Source: Vespa crabro (lineage: Eukaryota; Arthropoda; Insecta; Hymenoptera; Vespidae). Taken from it: a stretch of 64,000 bases of DNA. Below, in pieces: positions 1-14,233 of the stretch. The position numbers and the translations under genes were made by a program. The stretch is taken from positions 363,501-427,500 of the forward strand of contig NC_060955.1 of the NCBI RefSeq assembly GCF_910589235.1. The letters run 5' to 3'. How positions within the stretch are numbered: position 1 is the first letter of the stretch; every line of letters starts with the position of its first letter. The notes under the pieces were generated by a model that saw nothing but the letters and a program-made list of their open reading frames with translations, did not search any database and was not told the origin of the DNA.

Positions 1-1168
1 GCAACCGACTAACGAATTAATTAATACCAAAGAGGTTCGTACGCACTGTTTACGTTTGCGATCGAATTTTCGATTATAAAGATTTTAACGAAGAATATTT
101 CATAAGAACGAACTGATAGAACGGGAGTAACTACCATCTGCTTTCTCGCGGCTTTTACACATCTTTGACTAGATTTACGTATCTCGAGTTCGACGCAAAC
201 CTTGAGAGAGGAGCGAGAACTTTAGTTCGCTCGCGACTATATCGAAAGGCACGATACATATTTCTTCGAAACTTTGCTGCGGAAAACTGCCAAGGGGGAG
301 GAGGTTACTCCTTCGTTTCCTCTTTTTCCTCCTCCACTTCCTTCTTCCGCCTTATGGATGACTGATCGAAGAAACGCAGCTTGATGCGGACTTCCGCGAG
401 AAGATAAAGTGGCGAGTCATCGTTTTAGCGGGTTCAAAGGATGGCACAGATAGGGATAGAGAGAGAGAGAGAGGGGGGGGGGAAGAAGAGTACCCCCGTC
501 CGTCGAGGAAAAAAGAAAAATAGGGCAAGGCCGATCCTCCTTATTGTGCTGTAATGTACTTGCCAAGAATAGGGTCGATCGTCCTTCTTTCCTCGTACGC
601 GTTTTAAGTCCATGCCGCGAGTGTCAAGGTAAATACGACGGATAAGTTGTAGAGAGGTAGATAGAGAGAAACGACGTCTTTCTTCTTGTTAGCCTTTTCA
701 CGTACGACACTTTATAGGTACGAGTACGTTGGCTAGTTTGCCATTTAATTTCCCTAAGGCATTCGATATTCGCCTTTGTTCTCATAGCTTGACTTCTTGC
801 GAGTACGTGCATATGAAGTTTTAAAAGCTTTGGTTTTATCGATCCTTGAAAATACTCATTAAAGTAAAATTATACTATTCTATTATATAATATATTAGAC
901 TTTTTCTCTCGTAGGATCGTTATTCGCGACGTCGTCGATTCGAAACGAGAGGAAATAAAAAAAGAAAATATATGCATACGTATGATATTATATTTAAGCA
1001 CCTTTGAAGATAGATTCATGGTAGAAGGAATATTCCGTGTTCGACAAACATCGTTCTCACATCTTTTCCGCGTTTCTCGGCGAGAAACATAATTTCATTT
1101 CCTCACTTCGTCGCAAAGTCGCCTGCTGAAAGCCGCAAAAGAAATTGTCGTCGGTAAAACGTTCGATA

Positions 1169-1170
<2 letters not shown>

Positions 1171-1216
<46 letters not shown>
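1171..1216. repeat. (GA)n microsatellite, 46 bp
   Basis: Uninterrupted GA dinucleotides. Read on the other strand they give a Leu-Ser repeat open frame, which explains the apparent coding potential around 1103-1417. Confidence 0.95.
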
Positions 1217-1219
<3 letters not shown>

Positions 1220-1523
1220 AAGAAGTAAAAGTAGTAGGTGTAGGTGTGGACGACGTTTAATCCAGTTAAATCGCAGCCACCGCCATCGCCAAGACCGACA
1301 CCAACGAGAACACCGAGAGCACGTCCACGTCCGAACGAGAATGGTTAAGTCGAGTGGATCCCACGAAGGTGACGAGAGACTCGGGAAAACGTTCCTCTTA
1401 AGCGCCACGAATTTCACGGGGTTTGACTCTCGAGTGCTTCCTTCACGAGGAGACTTCTCGCATTATCGCTTCGAGAACGGTGACGATCCTCTTGCCGCGA
1501 CAACGACCTTCCAACTTGGACTA

Positions 1524-1525
<2 letters not shown>

Positions 1526-1555
<30 letters not shown>
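1526..1555. repeat. (CT)n microsatellite
   Basis: About 30 bp of pure CT, followed within 15 bp by a short (TA)n run near 1570-1586. Confidence 0.95.
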
Positions 1556-1558
<3 letters not shown>

Positions 1559-3480
1559 CTTGGAAATAACTATATATATATATATTTTCCCCGCTTACTT
1601 TCTCGCCGATAAAACGTCGATTCGAATTTTAGGTCGAGACAAGCTTTGGCTCATTTTTATTACAAATAAAAAGGCAATCGTCTGCTAATCGAATCATTAT
1701 CGTAACTCAAACTCGTGATTTTGATTGAGATAGGAAAGGCTCGATACGTAATTATAGATGACACGCGACGATCCTTTAAGAAACAAGAAAAAGTATTTTC
1801 TATCGAGCTTTTCCAACGAGTTTCTTTCGGTTTTCGCGACCCTCCGGTTTCACGACCACTTAAGGAACGTTCTCATTAACGTTCGCTTATCGAAGGACGA
1901 CATCGGGATGGGTCTTAAAGAAGGCTCGAGAACCTCGACGTGACCTGTCGAGCGTTCGAATATGGCCGCTCCACGATTTATTTCCTTCGAACGTGCTCGC
2001 ATTTACGTACTTAAAGATCGTACTTAAGAGCATCCTCTCGACCGTTCCTTCTAATATACCACCAAGAGAGACGAGTATTATACAAGTTTTTGAAAGTAAA
2101 TATCTCGAGGCTAATCTCGTCGCACTTAACTCGTCGATAATTGTGAATAAATTACGTCACCGTAAAATAAATATCTTTCTATATCATAAATAATGAATCG
2201 ATTCCTTTTTAAGGTCCGTCGAAACGTCAGGACGAAAAGTTTTATTAATTGATTAATCAATTTTATAATCTTTGAGAAAGTACATAGATATAAATAGGTG
2301 GTTATATGTAAGTGTTTACATAGCGATAGGCGCGCCCCGTCGATGCATCTTATTACAGAAGCTTGGAAGGAAAAGCCGAACCGTGACTTCCAAGTGTTTG
2401 CCAAAGGTTCTCGTCACTTAAGGTAGCTATTAATTAATTTCGCAGTTGCCTAAGGCGTACCTTACTACTACTCTCTTCGTAAAGCATCCACCTCGGTAAA
2501 TTCGGCAAGAGTTTTCTCTCTCTCTCTCTCTCTCCCCCTTTCTCGTTCTCTTCTTGGGTCTTGTGAACGCGTAGAAACTACAATCGCATTGGTTTACATC
2601 GTACGCGTTTAGATGCCGTTAATAGCTCTTCACAGAGGAAGGAGATTTGAAAGACGACAATGAACGCTTTGTCCCTTTTTACCCATCAATCCCCGTTTCT
2701 CTCTCTATTTGTCTACTTTCTTGGGAAATCGTTTTATTAGAATTTTCAAATCAAGGTCGATCTGGAAGTCTCTATCGTTTAACCCTCTGTCAGGACACAA
2801 GCTCGAAGCTAAACTAGTTGCAGAAATCCTTTTACTTTTTTAAACGTCCGTTCTTTTTCGATTCGTCGACGGAAGGTCAAAGTTCTGGTACCGTCTTTCC
2901 GGACGCTCCATCAATGCCAAAAAGTTTCGGAGCTAAAGATTCAAAGCTTCCCGAAAGAGAGAAATCTTTAGAGCTGTTGGAGCTACTTGAAATCGGACGC
3001 GCTATGCAGCGTCGTCAGAGTTTCTTTGGAAGCAACATTGTTGATCGATGAAGTCGAGAAATGAAGAAAAGAAAGAGGAAAGCGTTTTCGGTCGTTGGAG
3101 ACGTTTAAGAAGCGAGGGAAATTTATGGATCGCCATGAAATTTCATAAACACCGAGTTTAATAAAAGTATATTAGGAAAGTGGGGATGGGATTCGTCGCG
3201 CAATGGTAGAAATCATTTTTCACTTCGGGTAAGAGAAGATGTACGCGCTCGTCGGGGGATATAAAGCGCTGGCGGAATATTTAAAGCGTCGCAATGCGGG
3301 ATCGGATCTATCATCGCTCAGGATATAAAGTCGCGACTGTGTTCGTTCGTTAGAAAGTATACGAAAGAATACGTTCGAAAGATATTTATCGAAGGATGTC
3401 CTATAGTCAAACGTTCGATTTCTTTCGAAGACGAACGAGGTGAATCACCTTTCGTCTGTGATATCGTCAATTCGCGTGCC

Positions 3481-3538
3481 TATTTTTTTCTTTTCTTTTT
3501 TTTTTTCTTTTTTTTTTTTTTGTTTCTTTTTTTCTCTC
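3481..3538. repeat. Poly-T/pyrimidine tract
   Basis: T-rich block with scattered C. It is not followed by a convincing AG acceptor and coding exon. Confidence 0.85.
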
Positions 3539-6500
3539 GTCGCGAATCTCGAAAATAGGTAAAGCGCATTAATCTCTTCAACAAGGGGAACGAACGATCG
3601 CGTCGAGCGATTCCCGATGCAGCTGCTTCCCGATGTAGAATCACGGATATGCGGACCGACGATCGTTAGGCGTGTCTCGCGAACCGTATCGCGCCTCGTA
3701 GACTCCCGCTAGACGGAAAAGAGGAACGCACGTAAAAGACGTTCCTATCCTTTGCGCTTTATCGCAAAATAATTCAACGGGTCGTACCTGTCCTATTCCC
3801 TTAGAGACCTTTTCTGAAATTTTGATAAACTTCTATCGTTTTCTCCTCGTCTGCGACTAGTTTATTTCCTTCCTCGAAATTTTCGATGACGCGGAGGAAC
3901 GCGTTTCTATAAAGACTCGCCTTTTTAACTCGAGCTCGAATCAGATGGAATTTGTTTGTTAGATTTTGAACTCGAAAGTCAAAGATATACCAAATAGATA
4001 GACCCGTGACGTTCGCAAATATGTAGAGTATATGAGAGTCTTTCCGTAGCAACAAATCTTCGTTTGCAAGCAGTCTCTCAACGGTCTCTCCCACCGGAGT
4101 ACATGAACTAGATTCGAACGAGCTTCGGTTATTCCGAAAGTTCGCGGAACGCTGACGGAACTGAGAAAGGCGTTATGGAAAATGGTAAAGGGACGTAAAG
4201 TGCGACTATCCACGACGGGTCTCATCGTTGTAGTTCGCGCGATATCTCTTGGTCACGGCTCCCGTGGGATCGACGCTGAGCCCGAAGTCGTATAAGTAGT
4301 ACATTTGTCATACAGCAACGAGTAGATTCTACCCACCTAGATGGTAGACTTTTACATACCCGCATACGAGCGTGCGCGCGTATACGTCTGGGGGAAGCTC
4401 TCGGCCTCGCGCCAACATTTCTCGTCATTTTTCGCTATCGTTTCTCCACTTCCCTCCGATACCGACGGAGCCGATCGGACATCGATTCGATCGGAGAATT
4501 AGATTTTTCCAAAAGCGATCCGGTAAGTTAAAGTGACATCGATCGGGAAACGATGCTCCGTGGTATAGCCCGAACGAAAGCCTAACTAATGCGTCTAGAC
4601 GAGATCTGGGCCTGGTGTTGGAACGGTGTTTCGCTTTAACCACATCGAAGGTATGGATACCACCTGCGTTAGAATTACCGGAGAGCTCGTTGTAACTTCC
4701 GAAGAGAGCGCCCGCGGATTGGCTCATTGCCATCGTGCGACTTTTTATCGTCTTCGCTTCGAAGAATCTTCCTCCGTTCTTGGTTAAGTCCATTTCATGA
4801 TCATATAAAAGAGCTACGGCTTTATATAGCTTTACCGTGAGGAGCAATAATAGCGAATGCGAAAGTACCCTTCGCTTTTTCCCCTTTTCGCCCGTATATC
4901 GAAATTAGCGATGACCGTATATCGAGATGGATCTCGTTTATCCATTTTTCTTTTTCCTTTTATAGTTTCGAAAGGGAAGCCTAATTTGATTGTCATCTCT
5001 CGTCCTTATCACCGAGATAATTTTTGAATCTTGATTATTTCGATAGAAGAAGTGTACCGGTTGAGCTTCGGGACGTCCCTGTAGACAGGGGGGAACTCGC
5101 ATTTCGCGACATTGCAGACACATAGTCAGACGGTCCTCGCTATTTATAGGCCCGGATCTTTAGTGAGACCGCGTGCGCGAGACGCGTACGAGAGTCTAGC
5201 GAAAGGAAGAGAAAGATATCCGGCCGGCGCTGCTGCTGCTCGTTCGCTAGCTCGCTCTTTAAGCCTGATTCATCTTTCGTTACGGCGTATCTTTCGTCGA
5301 ACCGTGAAATAATCCTCTTGATTACCGTTGCTCGTTACGAGGAAAGACATTTTCTACACGTGACAAATCAACCGAATAAAACTTACATGGTATATATCTC
5401 ATCGTTTTCTCGATCTTTTCGCAACTATTTCTCAAGATTTGAAAGGAGAATGGATGAAAGGAAGAGAGATTTTTGTGAGATCTGCATTATAGCCGGCTCG
5501 AAATTCTAAAGGACGGAGCTCGTCGAATAACCTCGTCGAAAACGATTCTAAAGCTGTGAAACGAGCTTTAGGGAAGAGGCATAGCGTGGCAATCGGGGCG
5601 CCAAGTGACGGACCCCCGACGTCGCCGGCGTCGAAACCGACGCTCGCTCTGCCGACGTCGCGATGCCGCCGACGATGCTGCTGCCAAGACGCTGGCGCTA
5701 ACCCAAATCGTATAACCAAGTATTCTCCTCCTTTTCCACTTTCCGCTCTTCTACGACGGCGCTTCTTCATCTTAACGCGCATCACCGGTGCGTTAACATT
5801 ATAAAATTAGTACGTATCATACGATTATTGCTTATATAAGACTCTCCATGAAATATTTCGGAAAGTTGCGTTTCGTCGAATTCCCTTCGGAGTTCAAATA
5901 CAAGAAAGATTTCGCAAAGTGACGAGCATTGATTTCTATCTTTTTTCGAAATATCTTTTTCTTTTCTTTTTCTTCTCTATGAATTTCTCCCATCGGCTTC
6001 GTACACCGGTGCGACATCGTAAATCATATAGGATCACGAATCGTCCGTTCCCGAAGAGGGGAAAATGTCACGAAGCTTCTATCCTCCTCTTCTTCGTTTC
6101 CTCGATGGAAAAAAAACTCCTCATTAGCTGAGATTTCGAAACGCAAGCTGATCCAGTCAAATGATTTTTCCATTCAAAAGGCGCGCATTGCGGTGGTAAT
6201 TAAACGGAAAGCAAGTAGGATACGCACTGCGGAGGTTAGAAGAAAGCCGACGGCTTCCGTGGTACATTGGACACGGAGACGTCATTATGATTACGTCATT
6301 ATTAGTCGATGTTTTTCTGATCACGAGTGAACGAACGGTGATTCATCTTCTTGACTAATTACGATTGCATAAGATGTGCGATTGAAACGCGAGACAAACG
6401 AGCTACCTACTCCGAGGGAAAACATCGACCGATGACCTCGCAAAAAGCGCACTGTTCTACGTTATGGAAAAAGGTTCTTAAACGCAAAGATCAAAATGTC

Positions 6501-7766
6501 TACTTCCTTATTGACAATCATTTCTTTATCTTTTGGCTTTTTACTTTTCTTTTCACATCTCGCACAATTCATAGTCGCTGAACTCGCTTAAATTCGACTG
6601 TTGGTGAAGTGGCTGGCACGGCTCGAAAAGTGAGCGAAACGACGCTCGCGAGAAAAGGCCGCGAGAGGAGGAGGAGGGAGGCATGCGATGGACGGAATGA
6701 TGGCAAAAAGCGCTCACCTCATGATTTTTCAGGACGATGCTCGCGTCGTTTACCAAACAATTCCCAATTGCCTTGTCAAAAAGTTCCGTCCAAAAATGGC
6801 CGCTGATTTATAGACCGCGGATTTGTCGTTCTCTCTGTCGTGTTCGAGAACGAACCGAATAAAAGAGGCCAAATAATAAAGAGGAAGAGAGATATAGAGA
6901 GGTTCGGTTCGTTTTCGAGAGTATTTTAAACTCTCATCGGTCATTAATACACATCCGGTCGATGTACGAGCGAAGACCGGACGGGTCACCCGTTATACGA
7001 ACAGGAGTGCGCGTCCGCGAATGAATTATAGGGAGACGATGCAACGAGCACGAAATCACTCGGAATCGCTTGTCCTCCGTATACCGCCATATATAACTAG
7101 GTAGGATATGCATGTACCGTGTACCAACGTACTACGATCCTATCTCGTTGTCATTTCACTTTCATATTGGACGCGTACGGCCACGTACTCCGGAAACGAG
7201 CCGGCCCTCGATCGAGAAAAAGGCGATCTTTACATCGTTAGCCCTCTTTGAATGATATTACTCGAGAGATCAATGCCGTAATCGTTTAATTGGAATAATG
7301 TATCATAGGCCGAAATAGGATATATCACACCGCCAAACTTTTTCATCGCGAACTAATACGAACATTTTCATTGACGATCGTTCGATTAAATAAAGTTCAA
7401 CGTTCGAAGGGAAACGTTGAAAGATTGAAGGCGAACATTAACTAACTATCGGCACTCATCAATCTCACCTTTCGTTGAAAAAGATTCTTCGAAATGAAAC
7501 GGAACCTCATATTCATATCCAGGAACCTACTCATCCATTCGATGATGGGTATGAAGGGCGGGGATGAGCGAAACTCGATAGAAGGGATGATAGAGAACGG
7601 AGAAAATATTCTCGAGCGTGCGAGCCGTGTCAGACGCGTCCGATATATCATCACCGCGGATCATCGACGATATATTCACCATCGACTGCCATACTTTATT
7701 CCGTCTTGCTGGCTCGTAAATCTGAAAAGATGTTTGAAAAAAGCGGCCTCCATCGATTTGCCGAAG

Positions 7767-7798
7767 CTCTCTCTCTCTCTCTCTCTCCCCCCCCCCCC
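7767..7798. repeat. (CT)n followed by poly-C
   Basis: About 20 bp of CT passes directly into a run of more than ten C, a compound simple repeat. Confidence 0.9.
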
Positions 7799-8948
7799 TT
7801 TATCCTACTGACTTTTAAAATTTAGCAGAGAGAAGGAAAATGTCGAAAGAAACACAACGTTGGATAGTCTCGTTGGAGTGACTTTAGAAGAGGAGCGGAC
7901 AACGTCGAGGGTACGGATAATTTATGCGCGTAATTAGGCGGCGGCGGGGACCTGTGAATTAATTGGGAAGATGGTAGTAAAAGTTAATTTGGTAGATAGC
8001 CAGAGCACTGGCAGTCGTTTGGCTCAGGTGGCGCGAACGGAGTGCCTCGTCGACTGGAGTGGAATTCGTAGGAGTCGAGGACCGAAGAGAATAAGGGACA
8101 GAGGGAGAGAGAGAGGGGGGAGGGGGCAGGAGCAACGGACACATTGAATGCCGTTGCAAAGTGCAGAAGATGCAACTAGCGCTGTAGAGAATGGAAGGAA
8201 GAAACATAGGGAGTAAGTGAGAGAGAGAGAGAGAGAGAGGATATTGAATGTGCTAGAAGCGCGGTAGGAGGATATTACTTTGCTCTTAGTATCCGAGTCT
8301 CTGTCAAGGCTCGAGGACACGTTCGTAACGTTTATAAGCTCCAACGCTCGATGCAGCTCCCAAACACGCGTCGATACACATAACGCTTAGATTTCTATGC
8401 CGTATCTTCGTCGTTAGAGAGAAGATCCTTTCTCATTCGGATCATAAAACAATACCATACACCTTTCGGTACTTTCTAATAAGAGTCATTCCTTAAATAA
8501 CTTTTATATCGTGAAACTTGATATATCTCGATTTGTAAAAATACTATTTAGTTGAACGATTATACTTGTGACGCGTGAAAATCCATAACATTCTTCGAAA
8601 GAATTTAATAATTGTGTATGCAAACACGTATATCAACTATTCGACCGCATATATTCCAACGCTGTCCGCGCTTTTCGTTTGGAACGCCGATCGGATCATT
8701 TTAACGCGAAAGTTCAGCAACATGAATAGGCAGAGGGCAACGGTCGGGCTGTATAATCGATCGTATGGACCTCGTCGCGAGTCGTTAGATATATCGAAAC
8801 GTGCAAACTCGTAGCTCACTCAGCGTAGCCTCGTAAAGCGAGACCGAACGGAATTAGCGTCAACCGCTCGGGGCAATCGGGAAAGTTTGACTTTACTTCA
8901 CGTTGCGATTTACCGGAATTAACTCCAACAGAACGCTCCTTTCGTCTC

Positions 8949-8953
<5 letters not shown>

Positions 8954-8990
<37 letters not shown>
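8954..8990. repeat. (CT)n microsatellite
   Basis: 37 bp of pure CT. Confidence 0.95.
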
Positions 8991-8995
<5 letters not shown>

Positions 8996-10660
8996 ATCTC
9001 CCCCTCTTCCTCTGCCTGTCCATCTGGAGCTATCGTCCTTTCTGCCTCTAGCAACTTTTACACCGATGCGTCGACACGTAGCGACGGCTCGAATACGTTA
9101 AAGAAGCGTCAAATTGATTTTAATTGATCGAAATTACGCGTCGTCTTCGTCTAACCAACGTCGATGCTCCGATACGTCGATATTATCTACGTGAGTAAAT
9201 GTCCATGTGCAGGAATATAATCGTACCTATATCACGTTATCACTTTGTCAACTGCATGCATTAGCCCGCCTGAAGATTAAATACCGCTCAAATTAGATTT
9301 GATGTACCAATATAATACATAGATATATATTTGTTATTTATAATGAACATTATAAATGGTGAGCGAGTGCCTGTAATGAATATTCATACGTCGTGTTTAT
9401 TAACAAATACGTAGAGGTATGCCACACGTGAACATGAAAATTCAGTATCGCTGGTAACTATGAACGCAAGAAATCGCAAAAACGAAAAGGCGCCGGCCAA
9501 TGGGGATGTTTTAACTTATTGACTGGCGCCATTGGATGCCGATAGGCTCGACGAAGACGAAGATACACGGTCGGAAGTGGGGGGAGGGTTGGTAAAGAAC
9601 CGACATAAATTTCGTGGGAATCCTTTTCTTTCGTTCCGGCTGTAATTTTCAGTTACGTCGAAACGAGCTTCTTTATGAGCGTCGGATATCGAATCCCTCA
9701 GCGAGATTTCCGAACTGGCTAGTTCGAACGACAGCTTACCTTCTCGACGATTTCGCGGCTTCCTCTCGGTCTGGAGGATTTTTCAACCTTCCCGAACAAT
9801 CGTAAATTTCTCCATCTTTCTCTTTCTTTCGTTATGTCTCTTTCACGAAGTCATTCCTCCAACTTTCTCCATTCGTTCTTGGTCGTCGTCGAGTAAGACT
9901 CGAAGGGAAGCAAAGAAACGATTACTCGCAGAAGAAGACTTACTCGGTCGAAGAATTCACTCGTGACTCTCAAAATCAGATTCTACTTATACGGCCATGG
10001 AAACAATTTCGTGGTTCTAATTGAAAAGTCTGGAAAAGTACGTGTGCGAGAGCAAAATTTAAATCGAATCTATGTATCGTTAATTAAAATATGACGATGC
10101 ATACGATACATTCGGGCAAATAGATTTGTTAATTAAATTTCATGCTGAATGTTGCCTCGAAACATGTCGACAGAAAGGTTCATTTTATTTCGTACGAACT
10201 AAGAGAATGTATCTAATATAATTTCCATTGGCGTCATAAGGCTCGTTTGAAAAAATGCCAACTTTAATATGTTGAAAATGACCTTTGGTTTTTGCCGAAA
10301 ATCGTTCATACGCGTAAAAAGTATATGAAAAGTTGAGTTTGGTTCTCGATCGATGTCGGGGAATCCGATTAACGGCCCCGATCGAGACGATGCACTTTGT
10401 ATTATAAATTGGCGCTGAAAGAGGAACGCCGTGCCCGTAAAGACGGGAATCGAACGAATCCGTGATTCTCACGCGATTTCCGTAATTTCAACGTTTGCCG
10501 TTCGAGGAACTCAACGACTCGCGGCGCCGCGCCGGAAGCGAAGAGTATTAAAATACCCAATTAAGAGTTCGCTCGCGACCAACGAAGTAGCCAGATACTA
10601 GATACCGTAAATACCGTTATTCGCTCGTTTGTTTACCCGTTTTCCGTTTCACAGATATTG

Positions 10661-10836
10661 TCTTTTTATTTTTTTTTTTTTTTTTTTTTATTTCTGTTTT
10701 CCTCTTTCTCTCTCCTTTTTTTCTTTCTTTTTTTTCTTTTTTTTTTTTTTTCTTCTTTTTTTTTCAATATTTCCTGTCGAGTATCCCCTTTCGCAACGTA
10801 AAAAAAAAAGAGAAAAAAGAAAAAAAAAAAAAAAAG
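10661..10836. repeat. T-rich arm and A-rich arm in foldback order
   Basis: A T-rich tract with scattered C (10661-10763) is followed after about 37 bp of mixed sequence by an A-rich tract with scattered G (10800-10836). The two arms are roughly complementary, so the region could form a long imperfect hairpin. No coding content is visible. It may be simple-sequence drift, or a retroposon tail next to an inverted partner. Confidence 0.7.
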
Positions 10837-12956
10837 ATTCAACGGGAATATCCGTTTAATATCTCCGTCCATAAATTTCACCGATGAATCCCTTCATCCG
10901 CCATTTATTTTATATACGTCAAGCTTTACGCCGAGAGCGATCGGAAATCATTTCCAGTTTCGAAAATATTTGAGAAACGCCCCGATAGCACGCGCGCCTG
11001 CGCCTCCACGACCCCCACTTCGACGATCCTATATATTTTTTTATGTACGCTTCGAAGAACGATCACGATGTTCGGAACGTACGATATTGCTTTTTTCTTA
11101 TCTTTCTCTTTTTTTTTTTTGTCGTGAGAGAAATCAAAGAGAATTACGCGTTTCGCTTAACTAACTGTTAAAAGTACATATAGGAAGGATTCTTTGAAAT
11201 TATTTCCTGGGACTTGGTAATTCGTAGAAACCTTAGAGCGTTAGTTTCATTCTTTAAGCAAGAACACGTGCACTTAGTCAAAACTTACGAATTTGCTAAC
11301 AAGTATGAAACATTGATGACGTAAGCGTCGAAAAAGATTCGGTAGAATCTTTGAAACATCAAAACCGACAAATTTGACGCGAAAGTTAGACTAAAGCACT
11401 CGCACGGAGCATACACGTGACATAGAAATTACAACGTAAGACATTTGACTCTTCCTCGCTTTCGGTAGCGTCCTAGGCGCACGTAAACTTTCAAGTTATT
11501 CGAGCTCTCGCGTCTTCGCGGTCGTAACTTTCACGAATCCACCTGAAACTTCGAAAAGGGTGGTTTACTTTGACTTCGTTTCCGTCATTTACCGTCATCT
11601 TCGTCGTCGAGCCCGTCGTCGTCAACCCCGTCGTTGTCTCTTCTCTAACGGCAAAGAAATTTCTCAAAGATTTTTATATTCAACAGGGTGCCCGTAAAAA
11701 GTTTCTCGAAGAAAGAAATAACGATTTTTACAATGTTTGTACGTTAAAATACAAGTACACCAAAGAGCGTTCGAAATTTATTTTGTAGTAAAATTGGAGG
11801 CATCGTGCAAACGCGTACGGCACATTTGGACACTGTATATATATACATTTACGTACCTATCTATATAACTTTCTACATATGCACATACGTAGGTTACATA
11901 TGTAGGTATTCACGTGACCATCTTGATAGTGGCGATTTCCAAACTTGTACAACTTCTAACGCGTTCCATAGAGACGACTTTTGCAAAGTTGCAATAAAGT
12001 TTGAAAGGGTATTACGTGAAAGGGACGAAATCCGACGGACATTTGATGGTAACACTGCCTCGTCGACGTGCATTCTGTTTCATCGATTACATATTAGCGT
12101 GTTCGCCAAGGCATTTCGGCGAAGTTCGTTCCTCGTTGAAACGATTTCGTGATATCTCCGTGAATAGAAGTGATTTAGGAAAATAGTCAATGTTCTATGA
12201 GCTATGATAATCATACCGACTCCCACTACTTTTCTCATATTGCTGTGAGATTCGAAATTTGAGAAAAAAAAAGAAAAAAGAAAGAACAAAAGAAAATAAA
12301 CTCTCGTCTAGATACGCAGATTTAGATTAGACATCTAGAGTGTACGTAATAAGGGATGAAGATTTAAACTAACGTCGGACGCGTCGAAAGATCGTGTAAC
12401 GTAGGACCAAAGGGTTAACAGCCGATAATTATTATCGGACGATCGGTTAAACTCGAGCAAAAAGAGGGCGTACAAGCTCACCGTCCCACCTCAGCATCGG
12501 ACTTATTTCGATAGAATTTTTGGCATAATCGTTTTGTAAGGTGCTGTCGAGCCACGCCGCGATATCCATTATAACTTTATAACAATTTAATGTAACAATA
12601 TAATTTTATTACCGGCCCGGTAAATACCCGTACCGTTTCATCTCCTCCTTCTATTCTCTTTTTCTTTCTTTCTTTCTTTCATCTTCGTCCTCCGTTCCTT
12701 ATCCTCCTTTTTCCTTTTCTTCGCATTGTTTTCGTTCTCCCAAGTAAATTAGGGCAGCTCACCAATTTTATTTCTTGGCCAAAGCTCCGTCCGATCCTTC
12801 TTATCGAAATTACTAATATCCGGCTACGTACAAGATAGGGATTACTCCGTTCGACCAATCAATTTGCCGAGCTCCTTGCTCTTCCTTTTTATTCAGATCG
12901 GGAACTTCAGATGGAGAGAGGGAGAGAGAGGGGGAGAGAGAGAGAGAGAGAGAGAG

Positions 12957-13004
12957 CGTGCGTGCGTACGTGCGTACGTGCGTGCGTGCGCGCGCGCTCG
13001 CGTA
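12957..13004. repeat. (CGTG/CGTA)n and (CG)n compound repeat
   Basis: An alternating purine-pyrimidine tract directly after a (GA)n run (12931-12956). Alternating CG/TG sequence of this length is a classical Z-DNA-prone composition. Confidence 0.85.
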
Positions 13005-13707
13005 CAGGTCTTCGTAGAATAGGTACAACGACGAGAAAATAAAATTGAAATCGATGGGAAAAATTACGATGACAAAAAGAAATACGGGTAACGTTATTCG
13101 ATTATTGAAAGGAAAAAAATCTTCTTCGGAGAAGAGAAATTTATCTTATTCTTTTTCCTTGCGCTTGTATGCCATGGCGCCGCACCTCGCGTTTTCTTTT
13201 TCTTCCCTCGATTTCTTCTTTTTCTTTTTTTTTTTTTTTCCCCCTATCGTTCTCCTCCTTTTTTCTCCTCGAAGAACAAGCTATCGTGAGTCCTTGCCGG
13301 CAACGGAGAGGAGTTTCTTGCCGAGGTGAATTAAGTCGTAATGAAGTAAGGAGTAAGAGCTTCTCCTCCCTTTTTCTCCCTCGTTCTCTCTTTTCAAGTC
13401 TCTCAGCAAAAGTGGATGGATAGACGCGTTGCCACGCGAAAGAGGTAAGGGAGGGAGCGAAGGAGGCGAGGAAGAAACGCAGAGAGAAAAAAGAAGAAGC
13501 TTTGCTTTGCGACGGGAAATAAAATGGACCAAGAAAGTGGAGCGGAACGAGCAAGGAAAAGAATCCTCTTCTCCTTTTCCCTTATTTCTAACGCGCGATG
13601 CTTTACCGTGTCATTAAATCGCGAGTCCGTTTAGAATCCTTTTTTCAAGAAAAATTTGTCTCGAGCGATTGTCTTGATCGATCCTGCGTCGTGATAACGC
13701 CTGATTT

Positions 13708-13711
<4 letters not shown>

Positions 13712-13751
<40 letters not shown>
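13712..13751. repeat. (CT)n microsatellite
   Basis: About 40 bp of pure CT. Confidence 0.95.
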
Positions 13752-13753
<2 letters not shown>

Positions 13754-14158
13754 CGAATAATACCATAGATAATAGCGCTTCCCAACTAACATCTAATTAA
13801 CTCGGCAACACGACTCTCTTTCCTTATTTATAATACACTTTTAAGCGGCACAATTGTGGCTCATGCGTAATATCGTACTAACGAATACTCGTGATGAATA
13901 ATTACTATCTCCGACGAGCGTTGCGAAAATTGTTAACCACGCCAGCGGCCACCTCGCGAGTGGCTATCTCACAAGGTAACTAATATATACGAGCCATGTA
14001 TATGCATATACGTATATAGGTACATGTTTGTTGAGAGAAAACGTGTATACTTTAATCAGGCCGTGGCAGCGTTACTTCGCGACTACCAACCCTGCTTCGT
14101 CTCGTTACGGGCCGGTGTTAAATATGTTTACCGTTATTCGATGCTTTTATCATTGTTA

Positions 14159-14233
14159 TTTCTTTTTCTCTTTTTTTTTTTTTTTTCATTTTTTTTTTCA
14201 TTTTTCTCTTTTTTTTTTTTCTTTTCTTTTTTA
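14159..14233. repeat. Poly-T/pyrimidine tract
   Basis: About 75 bp of T with scattered C and A. It creates a Phe-rich open frame on the + strand that is not a gene. Confidence 0.85.

Noticed and set aside
1026..1040. GGAATATTCCGTGT shared with 22887-22900
   Set aside because: Several shared 14-mers are expected by chance in 64 kb, so the match is not significant.
3801..4094. Minus-strand frame of 97 codons with protein-like composition
   Set aside because: No ATG start, overlaps another open frame on the same strand, and no clear splice acceptor.
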